This document shows positions 43,220-55,273 of a stretch of 64,000 bases of DNA, piece after piece. Both the position numbers and the translations under genes were made by a program. Source of the stretch: Punica granatum (Eukaryota > Streptophyta > Magnoliopsida > Myrtales > Lythraceae); the NCBI RefSeq assembly GCF_007655135.1, contig NC_045129.1, positions 3,968,001 through 4,032,000 of the forward strand, written 5' to 3'. Each line of letters begins with the position of its first letter. Position 1 is the first letter of the stretch. The notes under the pieces are model-generated. The model saw nothing but the letters and a program-made list of their open reading frames with translations, had not been told where the DNA came from and did not search any database.

Positions 43220-44224
43220 AAGTATACGAGTACCGTTAACGATAGAACGAAAATGCTTGAGCACTGATAACACACGGCTATAGTTGTGCCAGTATTCATG
43301 CAAGAGAAACTTAAGATCCGTAAGTTCGTAAGGAGTGTATATATGGTATCGTACTGTATATCGAAAAACCAATCTAGTGCTCCTCGATTACTATTAAATC
43401 TCATCTGCATTCACCAAATCTGCAGTTCTCAGGTAACCTCCAAGGGAACTTCTGTTCATTGCCGATGCTGATAATATGGTTGATTTTTTTCTTTTTCCTT
43501 TTTTTTAGCCACGATGATAACGAGTTGATTACACTGTGGAATATTTCCCATTTTCTCCTGCATACCACGCCTGCATCGGAAAACACGTTAGGTTCCTCGT
43601 TATTCCTAAAAATAAAAGAACAAAAGCCAGAACTGGCGTGCACGATCGTCATCGAGAAAGACTTTAAAGATGCAAGAAAGATAAGAGTCATAATAGTTAG
43701 AAGGAACTGCGATTGCTGAAGCATCATCTGCTGTTCGAGTGTCATAGCGCCCCGAGTTCCACAATCTGGTACCAGATCTACATGTTTGCCCTGAAATGGA
43801 GAAACAAATTTATAAGAGATGAAGTTTATGTCAGGAAGGGCTTCGAGCTATGGAAAGTTAGGATCGAGACATCATTGTTCAGCACGGACAATACAAGGCA
43901 TTAAGAATATCCTTCATTAGTCGACTCAATATTATCGGCACGAGAATGGAATAAGAAGCTAAATATGGAGCAAGAAGACACAGCGATCATCTTATTATGT
44001 ACTACCTGACATGATGATAATGGATGTGAAAATCACAGAAGGATCCGTCCAACTCCATGCATCAGTCGCTCCTTGTCATCACTAATTAATTGGATTGATC
44101 CATCGGATGCATTTTTATTTTTTTTAATATTCAACGATCCATCGGATGCATTGTTACAATTATAAAAGTTCCCAAAGATCAGAACCAAATTGAAGTTTCC
44201 AAAAGATAATATTTATTAAAAACC

Positions 44225-45251
44225 ATATTTCTTTAAGTAAACATAATAAAAACTATTAAGTATGAGTGAGACACTGTGTAGGAATTAGGGAATTGGAAAA
44301 TCATAATGAGTAAAAAAGATGATGAAAATGTACGATTTCTGAGGTCTTGCATTTATAGGCATTTGGCATATTGAACTTAAAAAATATCACATATTTTGAT
44401 GAGATTTTTTTTCGTAGATTTTGATGAGATCTTTTTAATTATCGAGAAACTTTAATTTTTTAAAAAATTTAATTATATATTATTACATATATACAATATG
44501 GACAAATAACCAAATTACGTCGAATATGGCACAAACAAAATATTGTGAATGTTCATTGAACTAGAATTAAAAGTCAGTTCAACATAGGGCTAAGGGTTTA
44601 TATTTGGTTTGCATAGCGCATTCTCTTTCCACTTGTCACTTTTTATAATTATAATAGACTAGTTGACACTCGTGCCTTGCATAATAATTTTTCATTTTTT
44701 TACAAAAATAGAGAGATAATCAACACATAAGACTTATAATAAATAGATATATATATACATAAATAAAAAATAGTTACGTACGTAAAATACGTATACTAAA
44801 CATAAAATAGAGAGACCATAATCTAGTAATATGTACAAGTGCTTATGAAAAGTAAAAATATCGTGCAAGGTGTAGAAAAAAACAGAATGAATAGAAAGAA
44901 AATGGACAAAATGAATTTATTATAGAGTCTTTTAACAATTAACATATTAAATTTGAAGAATATCATGTATTTCGATAAGTTCTTTCTAATTACCGAGAAA
45001 ACATTTAAGTTTTTTAAAAAATAATTACATATCACTACATGCAAATAATCTACACAAATTTATAACATTCATTGAATATTATACCAATAAAATATTGTAT
45101 AAGTTCATTATACTAAAATTGAAAGGTCAATTCACAAGAGCTGAGCGTTATCAAATAAATTATTTTGAGCAATTGAGGACGTTTTAACAAAACCCGAGAA
45201 TTATCAAATAAAGCTTTCACATTTCATGCTTCGACTTTTATATATTACTAG
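44225..45251 (-). mobile_element. Two adjacent diverged Helitron-like copies
   Basis: On the minus strand, two 3'-terminus-like segments end in CTAG followed by T. One has CTAG at 44659-44662, preceded by gcaaggcacgagtgtcaa. The other has CTAG at 45248-45251, preceded by caacgcacatgctatatca. The DNA beside them shows two alignable copies (about 44225-44660 and 44930-45247), with landmarks atcgagaaa/accgagaaa, aaaatattgt and gttca(t/a)tgaa. A third relative lies at about 54555-54800. 5' ends are not resolved. Confidence 0.4.
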
Positions 45252-46393
45252 TGATATAGCATGTGCGTTGCAGGTGCAATACTGAATTCAAAAGGCTAAG
45301 TGAATTAATTTATTATATAAGGAAAAAAGAGAGAAAAACTTGTATGAACATATTTGATATTCTATTTGGAGGAAGGACCATCATCAGTCTATATCCTATC
45401 GGACTAAAAATGAAATATCTAACTGCAAGAGTAACATGTATTGAATTACAACGCAAGCAATATTTATAGCGGTTTAAAATATAAGTCCGCAGGTTAAGTT
45501 GATAAGATGGAGTGGGAGAGCTATAAGGTGATTTGATAATTGATTACATTCAAATGGAAAATTTCGAAGGCGATACAAACCCATCTTGAATTTCCAGAAT
45601 ACGCAAAGCACTTTAGCTAAAATATCCAAATTATCAAATACGGTATCGTTAGAGGTAATAATTCAGTGAAGTTGAGACCCTTACTTAAGTATGTTGAACT
45701 AAAACAATTATAGTTCTCCTATAATCAAGAACTTAGTGGTACAACGTATTAGCAATAATCGGTTCCTAAATTCTATCCCATGCTGGTATACAAACTGATT
45801 AAGGGGTGCTTATGAGGAAAAATCAGAATCATATCGACCATATTTCCAAAATGAGAACCAACAATCGCATCTTCAAGGACTATTTATCATATTACAACAT
45901 TTCCTAAAAAGTATATAAACAAACAGCTACGCAAACAAATTCATTTATTGATTAACCATCCACAAAGTAGCTCATTTGTATTGTTTGTTGTCCTATATAT
46001 TTGTTTATTGCAGATTATGGGACCAAAAAGTGGGTTAGCGAATGCACCCAAATATCGAGCAAAAATTTTTTACAACAAAAGTGATCTCTACTTTCATCTC
46101 CTTCAGCTGGATACAATATTTAAAAAAGAGAAGTGACACGTAAAAAGAAATTGTACAATTATATACAAAGTTCAAAGCATAAAAGAGTCGCCCGATAATA
46201 GATTTTGCAGGAAATAAAAAGCTAAGGAATTTGAATAAGTTTTCATCCGCTAGCATCATACTATATTACTCCATTCCATTCTCATCTTCCTTATCCCTAA
46301 GTGCACTCAGAGTATCATGCGTTAATTATGTTAAAAACAAGGCAAAATGCAGAAATAACAGGATTAGTCAGTCTTATATATATAGCCTGTTAC

Positions 46394-46658
46394 TTTCTTT
46401 TTCTTTTTTTTTTTGTTGAATATAAAGGGTAGATCGGGTTATTGGTCCACTGTTACTGTCCCAACTAAGGGAATTTAACCGCCACGAAATGTTCATTTCG
46501 ACATAGTTCGTTGAGACTTTAGCTCAGCTTGGTCACCGCAGCCACACCAACACACTAGTGGATTAAGTTTAAGGCCCACTGGATCAAGTGAGGTTCGAAC
46601 TCGTGATGTTCAAGTGGAGCACTTGGATCTTAACCACTAGACTACCGTGCTAGTGGTC
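46394..46658 (-). mobile_element. tRNA-derived SINE with 14-bp target duplication
   Basis: About 265 bp on the minus strand. It starts cactagcacggtagtctagt, with an A-box-like tagtctagtggttaaga, followed by a B-box-like gagttcgaacctc about 35 bp later, and ends in a caacaaaaaaaaaagaaaaag tail. The flanking direct repeats are atatagcctgttac (46380-46393) and atataacctgttac (46659-46672), one mismatch in 14. The head resembles tRNA(Glu)/tRNA(Lys)-type 5' halves. This is a SINE, not a functional tRNA. Confidence 0.85.
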
Positions 46659-47881
46659 ATATAACCTGTTACATGCATAAACAATAAAGTGGTCATATTG
46701 GAATCCCATAGTATGGTACATGCGACATCTAAGTACTTCAAATCCCAAACCTGCTTGACCCAAAAAAAGAATCTCAAACATGGACAAACCTATTAAATCA
46801 GTTAAAGCCACATAGTCATAAGCAAAGAGGTAATAAAAATAGTAAAACAAAACATTTTGAAAAACATATGCCTAAGGCATAAAAATTATGCATCACCCAC
46901 TCCCAAGAAATATATACTTGCAAATATTCTCCACTTGTCTTCATTGGTACTGCATTTTATTAGATGGGATGGATTCCAAGAGAAGTGTTGAAGGAAAAGG
47001 CTGAGTTGTCCCAATGATTGAACCATCATCAACTCATTAATATTCTAAAAATAGAACACTTACATAAAGGCAATTGAAGTTGTAGGTTTTTCTTAAGAAA
47101 ATCTCTAGTGCGACCCAGAAGATTTGTCTTTAAATATTGAGGGAAAAAGAGGACGTAAAATCACAAACCGAAGATGTTTTAGTGGCTAGATCAATGGCAG
47201 TAATGAGAATTATAATCTTGATTTACTTGTTTAACATACTAATAAGAGAGAAGTCGCCATAAGCTTGCCTGGGCTGTAGTCAATATGGCGAATCAATTGC
47301 AATGGCTTTAACTTTAATAGATAAAGGATTCCTGCGGCCACAATTTAAACGCGACTCATCACGGATAACATTTTATTTAAAACAGTCACCCTACCTTCAA
47401 ATCAAGTTCATCGGTGTGTGTTTTGCCCAATCCTATGAGACGTGCCGGCATAATAAGCTCAAAAGATAAGCTAACCTGGCAATAAACAAAGATAATGTAG
47501 CGTTAAACAAGTTCTCCTCATCAAATATTGCAAGAGAAATAAAATAAAGTAAAATAAAAAACTGAATGACAATGAAAGGAACACATAGAAGCAGGTCCAA
47601 TTTGGTATATAAAGATCCAGAAAGTAGAACTTACACGACCAATCCTAAAATATAAGAGTGCACTTTATGAATCATATAGGAATTCATACGAAGAAAATCC
47701 TGAAGACAAAGAAATGGTCTTCTCTATTAAAAGAAAACATAGTACGACTTTGCCTTATGACTGGGAGGTTTATCAACGAATTTTCCAATAGACAACATTT
47801 GCTCCTCGGATTTGCTCGAAACAGCACAAAGGATCTGAACATGTTGAGCATGATATTATATCCTTATCAGGCTGGAACAAA

Positions 47882-49299
47882 GCGGAATTCTTTGCAGAGT
47901 CCCAAGTCCCACACCAGAAATCCTATTCCTCCGTGCCCTTCCCTACGGTCTTATCCCCGGCGGCGGCTCTGCCAAGCTCGGCTTCCCTCCTGGCTCAATC
48001 TGTCAAGGTCCATGGGCTGTACCTCAAGTCTCTGCTCCACAAGAGCGGGGCAGTGTTGCTTGGGGGATATGGTGTGAGCACTGCGGATGAGTTCAATGAA
48101 GTTGTGGAGGCATTCGAATTTGAGGAGCTGCTGCGCTATATTGGCGGCGTTGCCCTGAGGACCAATGTTGTCGGCCGTGTTTTCACTGCCAATGAGTCCC
48201 CACCCGAGCAGAAGATTTCCTTCCACCATGAAATGGCTCATGTTATTACCTACATCCATATGATACAGTCTTCTTATTCAACTAATTATTTGCTTTCTGA
48301 CTATGTCTTGTATGGTAAAATTAAAAGAGAATGGAATAAAACTGCAATACAAAATATGATGGTATTGTTCCATACAGTGATTTCATTCCATTTCATTTCC
48401 CGTTTTTTTTTTATTCCAGTAGCTTGGACGGGAATGGAAGGAACACGGAGGGTGTAATTGTTAGTCAATGAAAAGTTTAGGGATAATATTTTTTCTGGGC
48501 TTAATTCAATAGCCCCCGAGTTTCATTCTTGTCTCAATCTGATCAGTACTAAACGTGAGCCTGTATTGATTGCATGTGATCTACGTTTACATCATGACAG
48601 ATTCCGGAGTTCCCATCCAAGCTGTTCTTCTTCTGCGAAGTAGAACCCGGGAGCGGAGGAGAGACCCCCATAGTTCTCAGCCACATTGTGTACTAGAGGA
48701 TGAAAGAGGAATACCTGGACTTTGTTCGGCGTCTAGAAAAGCATGGCCTGATGTATACCCTTTGTTGCAGGAGATGATGATGACCCGTCGTCTGCCATTG
48801 GTCATAGCTGGAAATCAACTTTGTTCACTAATGACAAGAGCATTGCTGAGAAAAGGTATACAAGTTTGGCAGCTTGGAGAGTGAGGCAGGACATTCGATC
48901 TATTTATCAGCAGATATAAGTTTCCTTCTGATTATTTGACAGGGCTGCTCATCTGGGAATGAAACTGCAGTGGACCGAAGACTGTGTCAAGACTATAATG
49001 GGCCCTATCCTGGCAATCAGGTTCGACAACTCAAGGAACTGCAAAATCTGGTTCAACAGCATGGTGGCTCCATATACGAGGTGGAAGGACTCTAGGAACG
49101 ATCCTGAGAAGGCGGGCAAGTTGGGAAACAGCTAGCCCCTGCCCTCCAATGTGATCGAAGGCTGTCTAAGGATCCTCAAGGAAGAGTGCGTCGCCATACC
49201 TTGGAAGAAAGGCGACATTCTGTTTATCATAACTGGGCCGTGCTCCACGCACGAAGATCTTTTACTCCACCACTACGAGTACTGGCTTCAATATGCAAG
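47882..49299 (+). pseudogene. Broken tandem copy of the TauD-like oxygenase gene
   Basis: Three exon-like blocks at about 47882-48241, 48601-48855 and 48943-49299 match the gene at 41697-43219, and the introns and 3' UTR are also alignable. It therefore arose by DNA duplication, not retroposition. Lesions: the start ATG corresponds to AAA at 47879-47881; the last base of exon 1 is T (CAT for CAG); GAG became TAG at 48694-48696; a one-base insertion lies near 48760-48775; an in-frame TAG lies at 49133-49135; a one-base deletion near 49215-49225 removes the frame just before the distal-His segment; and the native stop is lost (TAC for TAG). Substitutions such as RGFG to GGYG are also present. 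The HHE iron-ligand motif survives. No functional protein is expected. Confidence 0.93.
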
Positions 49300-51205
49300 T
49301 ACCAAAATATTGTTAAAGTTTGTTGTCGCACTACCGAAACTATGTATTGGAACGTAAAAATGCTGGAGCACTAATAATATGGCTATAGCCATGCCAATGC
49401 CATAGATGTACGGCATATAGTGGCTTAAGAGTAACTTAAGTTCAATAAGTTCGCTGGGAGTGCGTATTTGGTCTAGTAGACTATATATCCAAACCCACTC
49501 AGTGCTTCTATATCCGATATATAATGATCACACGTTAATATAAATATAATATGTCTCCATAACAAATCTACTATTCTTACTTTCCTCTATGAGATAGTTT
49601 GTTAATTATTCGTGTTGGCAATTTATGAAGGATTTTTGTCTCGAGAGAGAGAATTTGAAGGTTCCTCGATGGAAAAACCAGAGGACTGGAGGCGCTACGC
49701 TTTTGTGATCGAGGATATTCAGCTATAAACAACGTGAAAGGATTCTATGTGAACCATATGCCATAAAGGATTGGATTAGATAATTTTGAAAGTCAGGGGA
49801 CTTGATTCCAACAGATGACAAATCATGAAAAATTCCATAGTGAAGGGAAATTACGCCTCTATTGGGCCCCTGCAATATATTTAGAAAACATTTCTTCTAA
49901 TGGGCCGAGTACTGCCCATTTCTCTAAGTGCAAATTGGTCATGGATGGTCAGTCATGGAACAGCGAAGAATATGGAATAATCCAATATGATATGTAATTA
50001 GAAACTCAAAATTAGAATAATTTTTTTTCCGGCCACATTCTCGACAGTCAATTTGGAACATATGAAATTCTTCATTCATACAAAAGAAAATGCGCGTTTC
50101 TTCCATTTGAATAGTGTTACAAGTGCATTGCATGGCTATGCATTTCTTCTAATTGAAAACTATCTAAAACAGAAGTTTTTATGTTCAGTGTTCCAAATCG
50201 CCACATTATCAGTGGTCGGCATTCCCGTAACTTTTCTCCAGCTCATAATAGCACATTAGGTTTTAAAGAATGACTGAAACGACTGGATATTGTCTTTATC
50301 AAATGCAATCTCAGATTCTCAGTGCAGAATCCACCAATAATTCATGTCATTTTTGGTGCAGAACAGGTTTAAGATAAGGTTTTCTCAGTTATCATAAAAG
50401 GGAGCAAAGGGATAAGCTCGTTCAGATAGATCAAACTGTCCATGAATACTTATAGCAAAGGGATAAGCTCGTTCAATTTGGATGGAAGGGTGGGTCCTCC
50501 ACAATGGCTTTTTATATGCCCCAGCATGATAAAATAATTTCCACCAATAAAAAAATGAGATTGCTTGCTCCGTTCAATTTTCTTATAGCTTACTCCGTTC
50601 AACTTTTCTTTTTCCCCTTATGGGAAGTTAGGATTTCAACAATAATTACGGTTCATTGAATATATCAACCGTTTTTCAAACTCCAATACTTTTTTATCAA
50701 TAGTTAGTGATGGGTCGCTCATTAATCCAACAATCAGAGCATGCATGAAATGAGTAGCAGAAATTCCCATAGGATTTTTGGTCCTTTTTCAAGCCGAAAG
50801 AACCTCGAATTATTTATTAGATAAAAGGGGAGAAAAGGAATTAGGGAGATCTCACTATTTTTTCCCTTAGGTTTTACATTAATTAATCGATATGTGCACA
50901 TTGCTCGGTAAATTTTTGTATAATTAAAAATAGATAATTAATACTTAAAACATTGTGAATGAATATCGATAGGAAAAAAGTTACTTGAAAAATTATATAA
51001 CTTATCGATAATAAACACTATAAATTGAATGTGAAAGTAATAAAAATGAAAATTATGATGGCAAATGAATACTTACTCCACTCTTATGAAAATGAGATAA
51101 CATATATATTATGATACGATAAACTTTCAATATGTATAGTTTACGAATATTTCAAAGACCGATAGATATTGTATAGGGGTTAGCATGGAGAAAAGAGTAT
51201 AAATA
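49300..51205. other. Intergenic region downstream of the pseudogene
   Basis: To about 49530 it still aligns with the 3' UTR of the intact oxygenase gene. Beyond that no gene is recognised. A 22-bp segment containing aagggataagctcgttca is repeated at 50403-50424 and 50454-50475. The frames at 49815-50259 have no recognisable domain. Confidence 0.5.
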
Positions 51206-53017
51206 TCTATATATATATATATATAAAAGCAAGATACGAGGTGGGCGCAGTTAGATGGTCTTAGAACGCTTCGTTTCAGAATGAAATTTTCTCGGCTTTT
51301 TGAGTTTTTAAAATTTCAAATTATTTTTTATTATAAAATTAGCAAAAAAATCTTCTGAAATAATATGCCATTAAAAAATTAAAATTACTATAAAATCTTT
51401 TGGATACTACGGTAATCTCCAATTAAAGGCAATATGAACTTTCTAAATGGACTTTCTAGATTTTTAAAATTTTCAAATTCTTGGCATTATTTTTTTAACA
51501 GATATCTCATCATAAAATATGATTTCTCGATTTCTTTAATTTTTATATTATTTATTAATCTTGAATTTTTTAATTTGAAATTTTTCATCCCATATGGCCT
51601 TAGAACGCTCCATTTCAGAATGAAATTTTCTTTATTTTTTGAGTTTTTAAAATTTTAAATTATACCCAATTATAAAATTAGCAACAAAATCTTCTTAAAT
51701 AATATTCCATTTAATAAAACTGAAAATATAAAAAAATCTTTTGGATAATACGGTGATATCCTTTTATTGCAATATGAATATTCTAATGGAATTTTCAAGG
51801 TTTTTTAAAAAATTTAATTTCAGAATTATTTTTAGTAATTTTTTTAAAAGATATCTCATAATATAATATGATTTTTTTTAATTTTTTAATCTATATATAA
51901 TTTAATAATCTTGAATTTTTAAAATAAAAATTAATATTTCATATATTGTTATATATTCATATATAATATAGATATATTAATATATATGGTTATGTGGACA
52001 ACTTTTAGTATATATAATAAGAAAAAGTATATTTGAATTATATTGTTTTATAGATATATATTTTTTGAAAATAGATTAAATCATATTTTATAGATATATA
52101 TAGAAGTTTCTAGATTTTTTGAATTTTTCGGAATTATTTTTAATAAAAATATTTTTTAAAATTATCACATCATAAAATCCAATTTCTTGATTATAATCTA
52201 TATAACATAATTATTTGAATAAATGATAAGAATTTATTATATGTATAGATATTATTTAATAATCTTGAATTTTTAAAATAAAAATTAATATTTCATAAAT
52301 AAATATTAACATCAAAATAAGTATATATATATATATATTAGAATATATACATACATAATATAAAATATGTTAATATATGGTTATGTGGACTATCTTTAGT
52401 ATATATAGTAATAAAAACTATATCTGAATTTTATGTTTTTGCAAATATCTATTTTAAAAATAGATTATGTAATATTTATAAATATATATAAATTATATTT
52501 TATTTTCAAAAAACGAATCAAATTTGTTCATCGAAAAGAGAAAACAAATCAGATTATATTTTATCTATATTTTGTATAATAGTTTGAAATATGAATTATT
52601 ACACACATATATAGGAGCCTATTCAGCTCTCAAGGAATACGTTTATAACTAGACGTAAGCTCTCGAAACTATGTCTCTTTTTAGATGTATGTGAGTTGAT
52701 TAAATTTATGCTTGATTTTTCTCTCATTTTTATCAAAATTTTTCATTCTTTTATTTTTCTCTATTTTTTGCTTTTTTCATATTCTTTTTCACGATTGATG
52801 ATGTGAGCTTCATTTCTTGAAATATATTGCTACCCCTATACACAAGCTCTCAGAAAGTAAATTCTTCTACCACTAAATGCGAAGGTTGTTTATTATTTTA
52901 TTATTTTATTATTTTTGTTTCACTTTTAATTCTCCAAGCAAATTTTCTTTTTAATTTTTTAATTTTTTTTTCATATTTGTGGAACTATCCCGTGTAAAAC
53001 ATCGTTTTCACGATTAG
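51206..53017 (+). mobile_element. Helitron copy A
   Basis: The start is taken as TC after A at 51205, followed by a (TA)n run and aaaagcaagatacgagg. The end carries aactatcccgtgtaaaac and a degenerate terminus gattag followed by T. Inside, a block starting at about 51257 (ttagaacgcttcgtttcaga) is repeated at about 51599 (ttagaacgctccatttcaga), so roughly 340 bp are internally duplicated. The rest is very AT-rich without coding frames. The start resembles copy B at 53020, and both have agaatgaaattttctc or ggaatgaaattttctc about 65-85 bp in. Boundaries rest on terminus type and comparison, not on a target duplication, which Helitrons do not make. Confidence 0.6.
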
Positions 53018-53556
53018 TATCTATATGAAAGGAATGACGAGGTAGGCTCGGCTAGGTAACCTCAAAACGTTCGGTTTTGGAATGAAATTTTCTCATTTTT
53101 TAAATTTTTTAAATTTTAAATTATTTCCGATTATAAAATTATCAACAAAATCTTTCGAAATTATTTTTTGTTATAACATTAAAAAAAACAAAAAACCATA
53201 AAATCTTTTGGATGTTATGGTGATCTCCAATTGAAGTCAATATGATCAAACTATTTTTGAGTATAAACTTTCGAAATTATCAAAAAAATCTTTGGATATT
53301 ACGGCGATCTCCTATAGAAGGCAATACGATGATCATACTTGGAATCATACTAGAAAAATAGAACTATCAAAACATCCTTTATCTATTTGAATGGGATTCG
53401 CCATTAGAAACTGAATTAAGTGGATGGGAGAGGGATCAAAATAAGTGGTATCTTAGCTCATAATCTTTCGTAATAGCACAGACATATTTTAAAACAAAAT
53501 CATATTATATTTCTTTTATAGATTCTTTGTGGTACATTGTAAATAACACAGCCTGA

Positions 53557-53615
53557 GATGTTTAGCCAATTGCAAAGACGTTCAGCCAATTGCACAGACG
53601 TTTAGCCAATTTAAG
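53557..53615. repeat. 20-bp minisatellite, three copies
   Basis: Three head-to-tail copies of a 20-bp unit built on gacgtttagccaattgca, with one or two changes each, inside Helitron copy B. Confidence 0.85.
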
Positions 53616-54121
53616 CGCTTTAACTTGTCGAGTTTCTTGATAAGAACTAATGCATTTTTTAAATCTAGCTCTGAAAAAGTTTCTTATCGAGTTTTATTTT
53701 TCTAACATTTTTTCCTTTTTTTTTTGTTGCCTTTGCTTGATCTGATGAGATTAGTGATGTGAGTTCAAACCTGTTTTTATTTGAAACTTTTTTTTATTTA
53801 ATTCTTAATTATAATTCTTAACTATAGGTTTACATGGTCTAATTTGCATCTTTGACTTCTCAATATGTTTTTTGCTTTCTTTAAAAATATTTTATTTATG
53901 TGCTAATTTCTTATTTTATTTTTTAAGATGTCTTATAATTTATTGAGAGTTAACACCTAAAAAAAGATTCATGAAAAATAAAAGTCAACGTGATTAAATT
54001 ATGAGATGTGGTGAACACAAAGATCAATGAAGAGATAAAGTTTCTTATTAATTGTTATATCTATAATGAATGAAGAAAAGTAAATTGTATTTTTCAATTT
54101 TAGTTTTGATATAATAACTCA

Positions 54122-54432
54122 ATTCATGCAACTATGCGAAAATATCTAGTGGTTGCATTCAAGAGCCGATTAGATGAAGGATCTTTATATGCCATTGAGA
54201 ATCTCAAAGTATCAACAACTCCTACGCAATATCGTCCAGTTATGGGGATTTGAAGATCGCATTTTTGGTAAGAAAATTTGTACATAAATTAGAAGGGAAC
54301 TCTTCAATTCCTAGATATAAGTTTGAGTTTGTAGATATGCAAACGATATCTGATAAATATGGCATCCACATTGTATTGACAAGTAATACATACTGGTATT
54401 ATATGAATGATTTATGTATTACAGATGGGTGA
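54122..54432 (+). pseudogene. RPA1-like (DUF223-type) fragment in a Helitron
   Basis: Frame 1 (54122-54250) reads IHATMRKYLVVAFKSRLDEG and then SLYAIENLKVSTTPTQYRPV before a TGA at 54251-54253. A second frame, entered at about 54247, continues with DLKIAFLVRKFVHKLEGNSS and then IPRYKFEFVDMQTISDKYG until 54432. The series (HATxRK, F..L.EGSLY.I.N..V, YRPV, IP.YKFEFVD) follows the OB-fold region of plant RPA1-like DUF223 proteins, which are often carried by Helitrons. It is broken by a frameshift near 54247 and lacks the rest of the protein. Confidence 0.7.
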
Positions 54433-55130
54433 AACTATCCCTTGTAACGCACAGACTCCGTGGCTAGTGATTTATAAAATAAACTTTTATGTTTTCTATA
54501 TATATATAAAGTATCTAGCACAATAACCCTAAAAATAAAAAATAAAAAATAAATTACATCTCTCGAGAAGTTATATACATTATCGAGAAAATTCCTTTCG
54601 TTTTTCAAAAATTCCTTTAAATATATATTACCACAATAATATGATCAAAAATTCATTGAATCCAACCCAAAACTATAGTAAATATTCAATATAATTGGAA
54701 TTAAAAGTTTAATTCACATGGAGCTGGGAGTTTGAATATTTGATTTATGTAGTACAATTACATCTTATTTCCGATTTTATATATTATAATTTTTTTGCTA
54801 AGTTATATATATACATATATATATATATATTAATATTGACTATATGAGATATTACAACCTTTTTTTTTATCAATGAGATATTATTATCATCGAGGAACGG
54901 CAAAAGGAAAAAGAAGGAATTTATGCTTTCTTTTTCTCTTCATCCATTTCATCTGCCAAATAAGAATCACGTAGACTTTTGACAAGGGACAAGACGGTAC
55001 TTTCGTGACTAGGAAACAAAAACAGAAGGCCTTTTCCAATTCAGATTTATCCTTTTCATAATATAGACACACGCATATATGTACTCATATTCAGAATGTG
55101 AATATAAATGTAATGCCTGTCATTTAATTT

Positions 55131-55273
55131 TTTTCGGTTACAAATGAGACCAAAGTCATAGTACGATGAAATTTTTTTTTAAATAACTAATAAAAGAACA
55201 CGATAATTACATTAAATATCAAACCTGCAACCTCTAGATCAACAAATAAAAACGTGCATCACTATACTACACC
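55131..55273 (-). mobile_element. tRNA-derived SINE with 12-bp target duplication
   Basis: On the minus strand it starts with gtgtagtatagtgatgcacg (A-box-like), then ggttgcaggtttgatattt (B-box-like), and ends ttgtaaccgaaaaaa. The flanking direct repeats are gtcatttaattt (55119-55130) and gtcttttaattt (55274-55285), one mismatch. It is the best-preserved member of the family also seen at 28.2 and 29.1 kb. Confidence 0.7.

Larger units (their letters stand above)
43220..47881. other. Intergenic region between the oxygenase gene and its pseudogene
   Basis: 43220 to about 43480 is the oxygenase 3' UTR, which is also alignable downstream of the pseudogene. No other gene recognised. It contains two Helitron-like 3' ends on the minus strand (44659 and 45248), related repeat copies at about 44225-44660 and 44930-45247, and the SINE at 46394-46658. 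A minus-strand frame at 43401-43745 has a Leu/Ile-rich stretch but no recognisable domain. Confidence 0.5.
53020..54467 (+). mobile_element. Helitron copy B, directly abutting copy A
   Basis: It begins TCTATATGAAAGG after A at 53019, only two bases after the end of copy A, and ends with aaactatcccttgtaacgca followed by CTAG at 54464-54467 and then T. The 5' end aligns with copy A (gaggtgggc/gaggtaggc; gaatgaaattttctc). It contains a 20-bp minisatellite at 53557-53615 and a broken RPA1-like reading frame at 54122-54432. No Rep/helicase frame is present, so it is non-autonomous. Confidence 0.65.

Noticed and set aside
43401..43745. 114-codon minus-strand open frame after the oxygenase gene
   Set aside because: It has one hydrophobic stretch but no family similarity I recognise, and part of the interval is the oxygenase 3' UTR.
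46570..46658. Possible tRNA gene on the minus strand (A-box, B-box-like sequence)
   Set aside because: No cloverleaf-compatible acceptor stem, and the segment continues into a longer body with an A-rich tail and target duplication, so it is a SINE head.
47658..48077. 139-codon plus-strand open frame starting before the pseudogene
   Set aside because: It joins unrelated upstream DNA to the wrong frame of pseudogene exon 1; the homologous frame is the other one.
53557..53615. Possible CRISPR-like short repeats
   Set aside because: Directly adjacent 20-bp units without spacers in plant nuclear DNA; a minisatellite.
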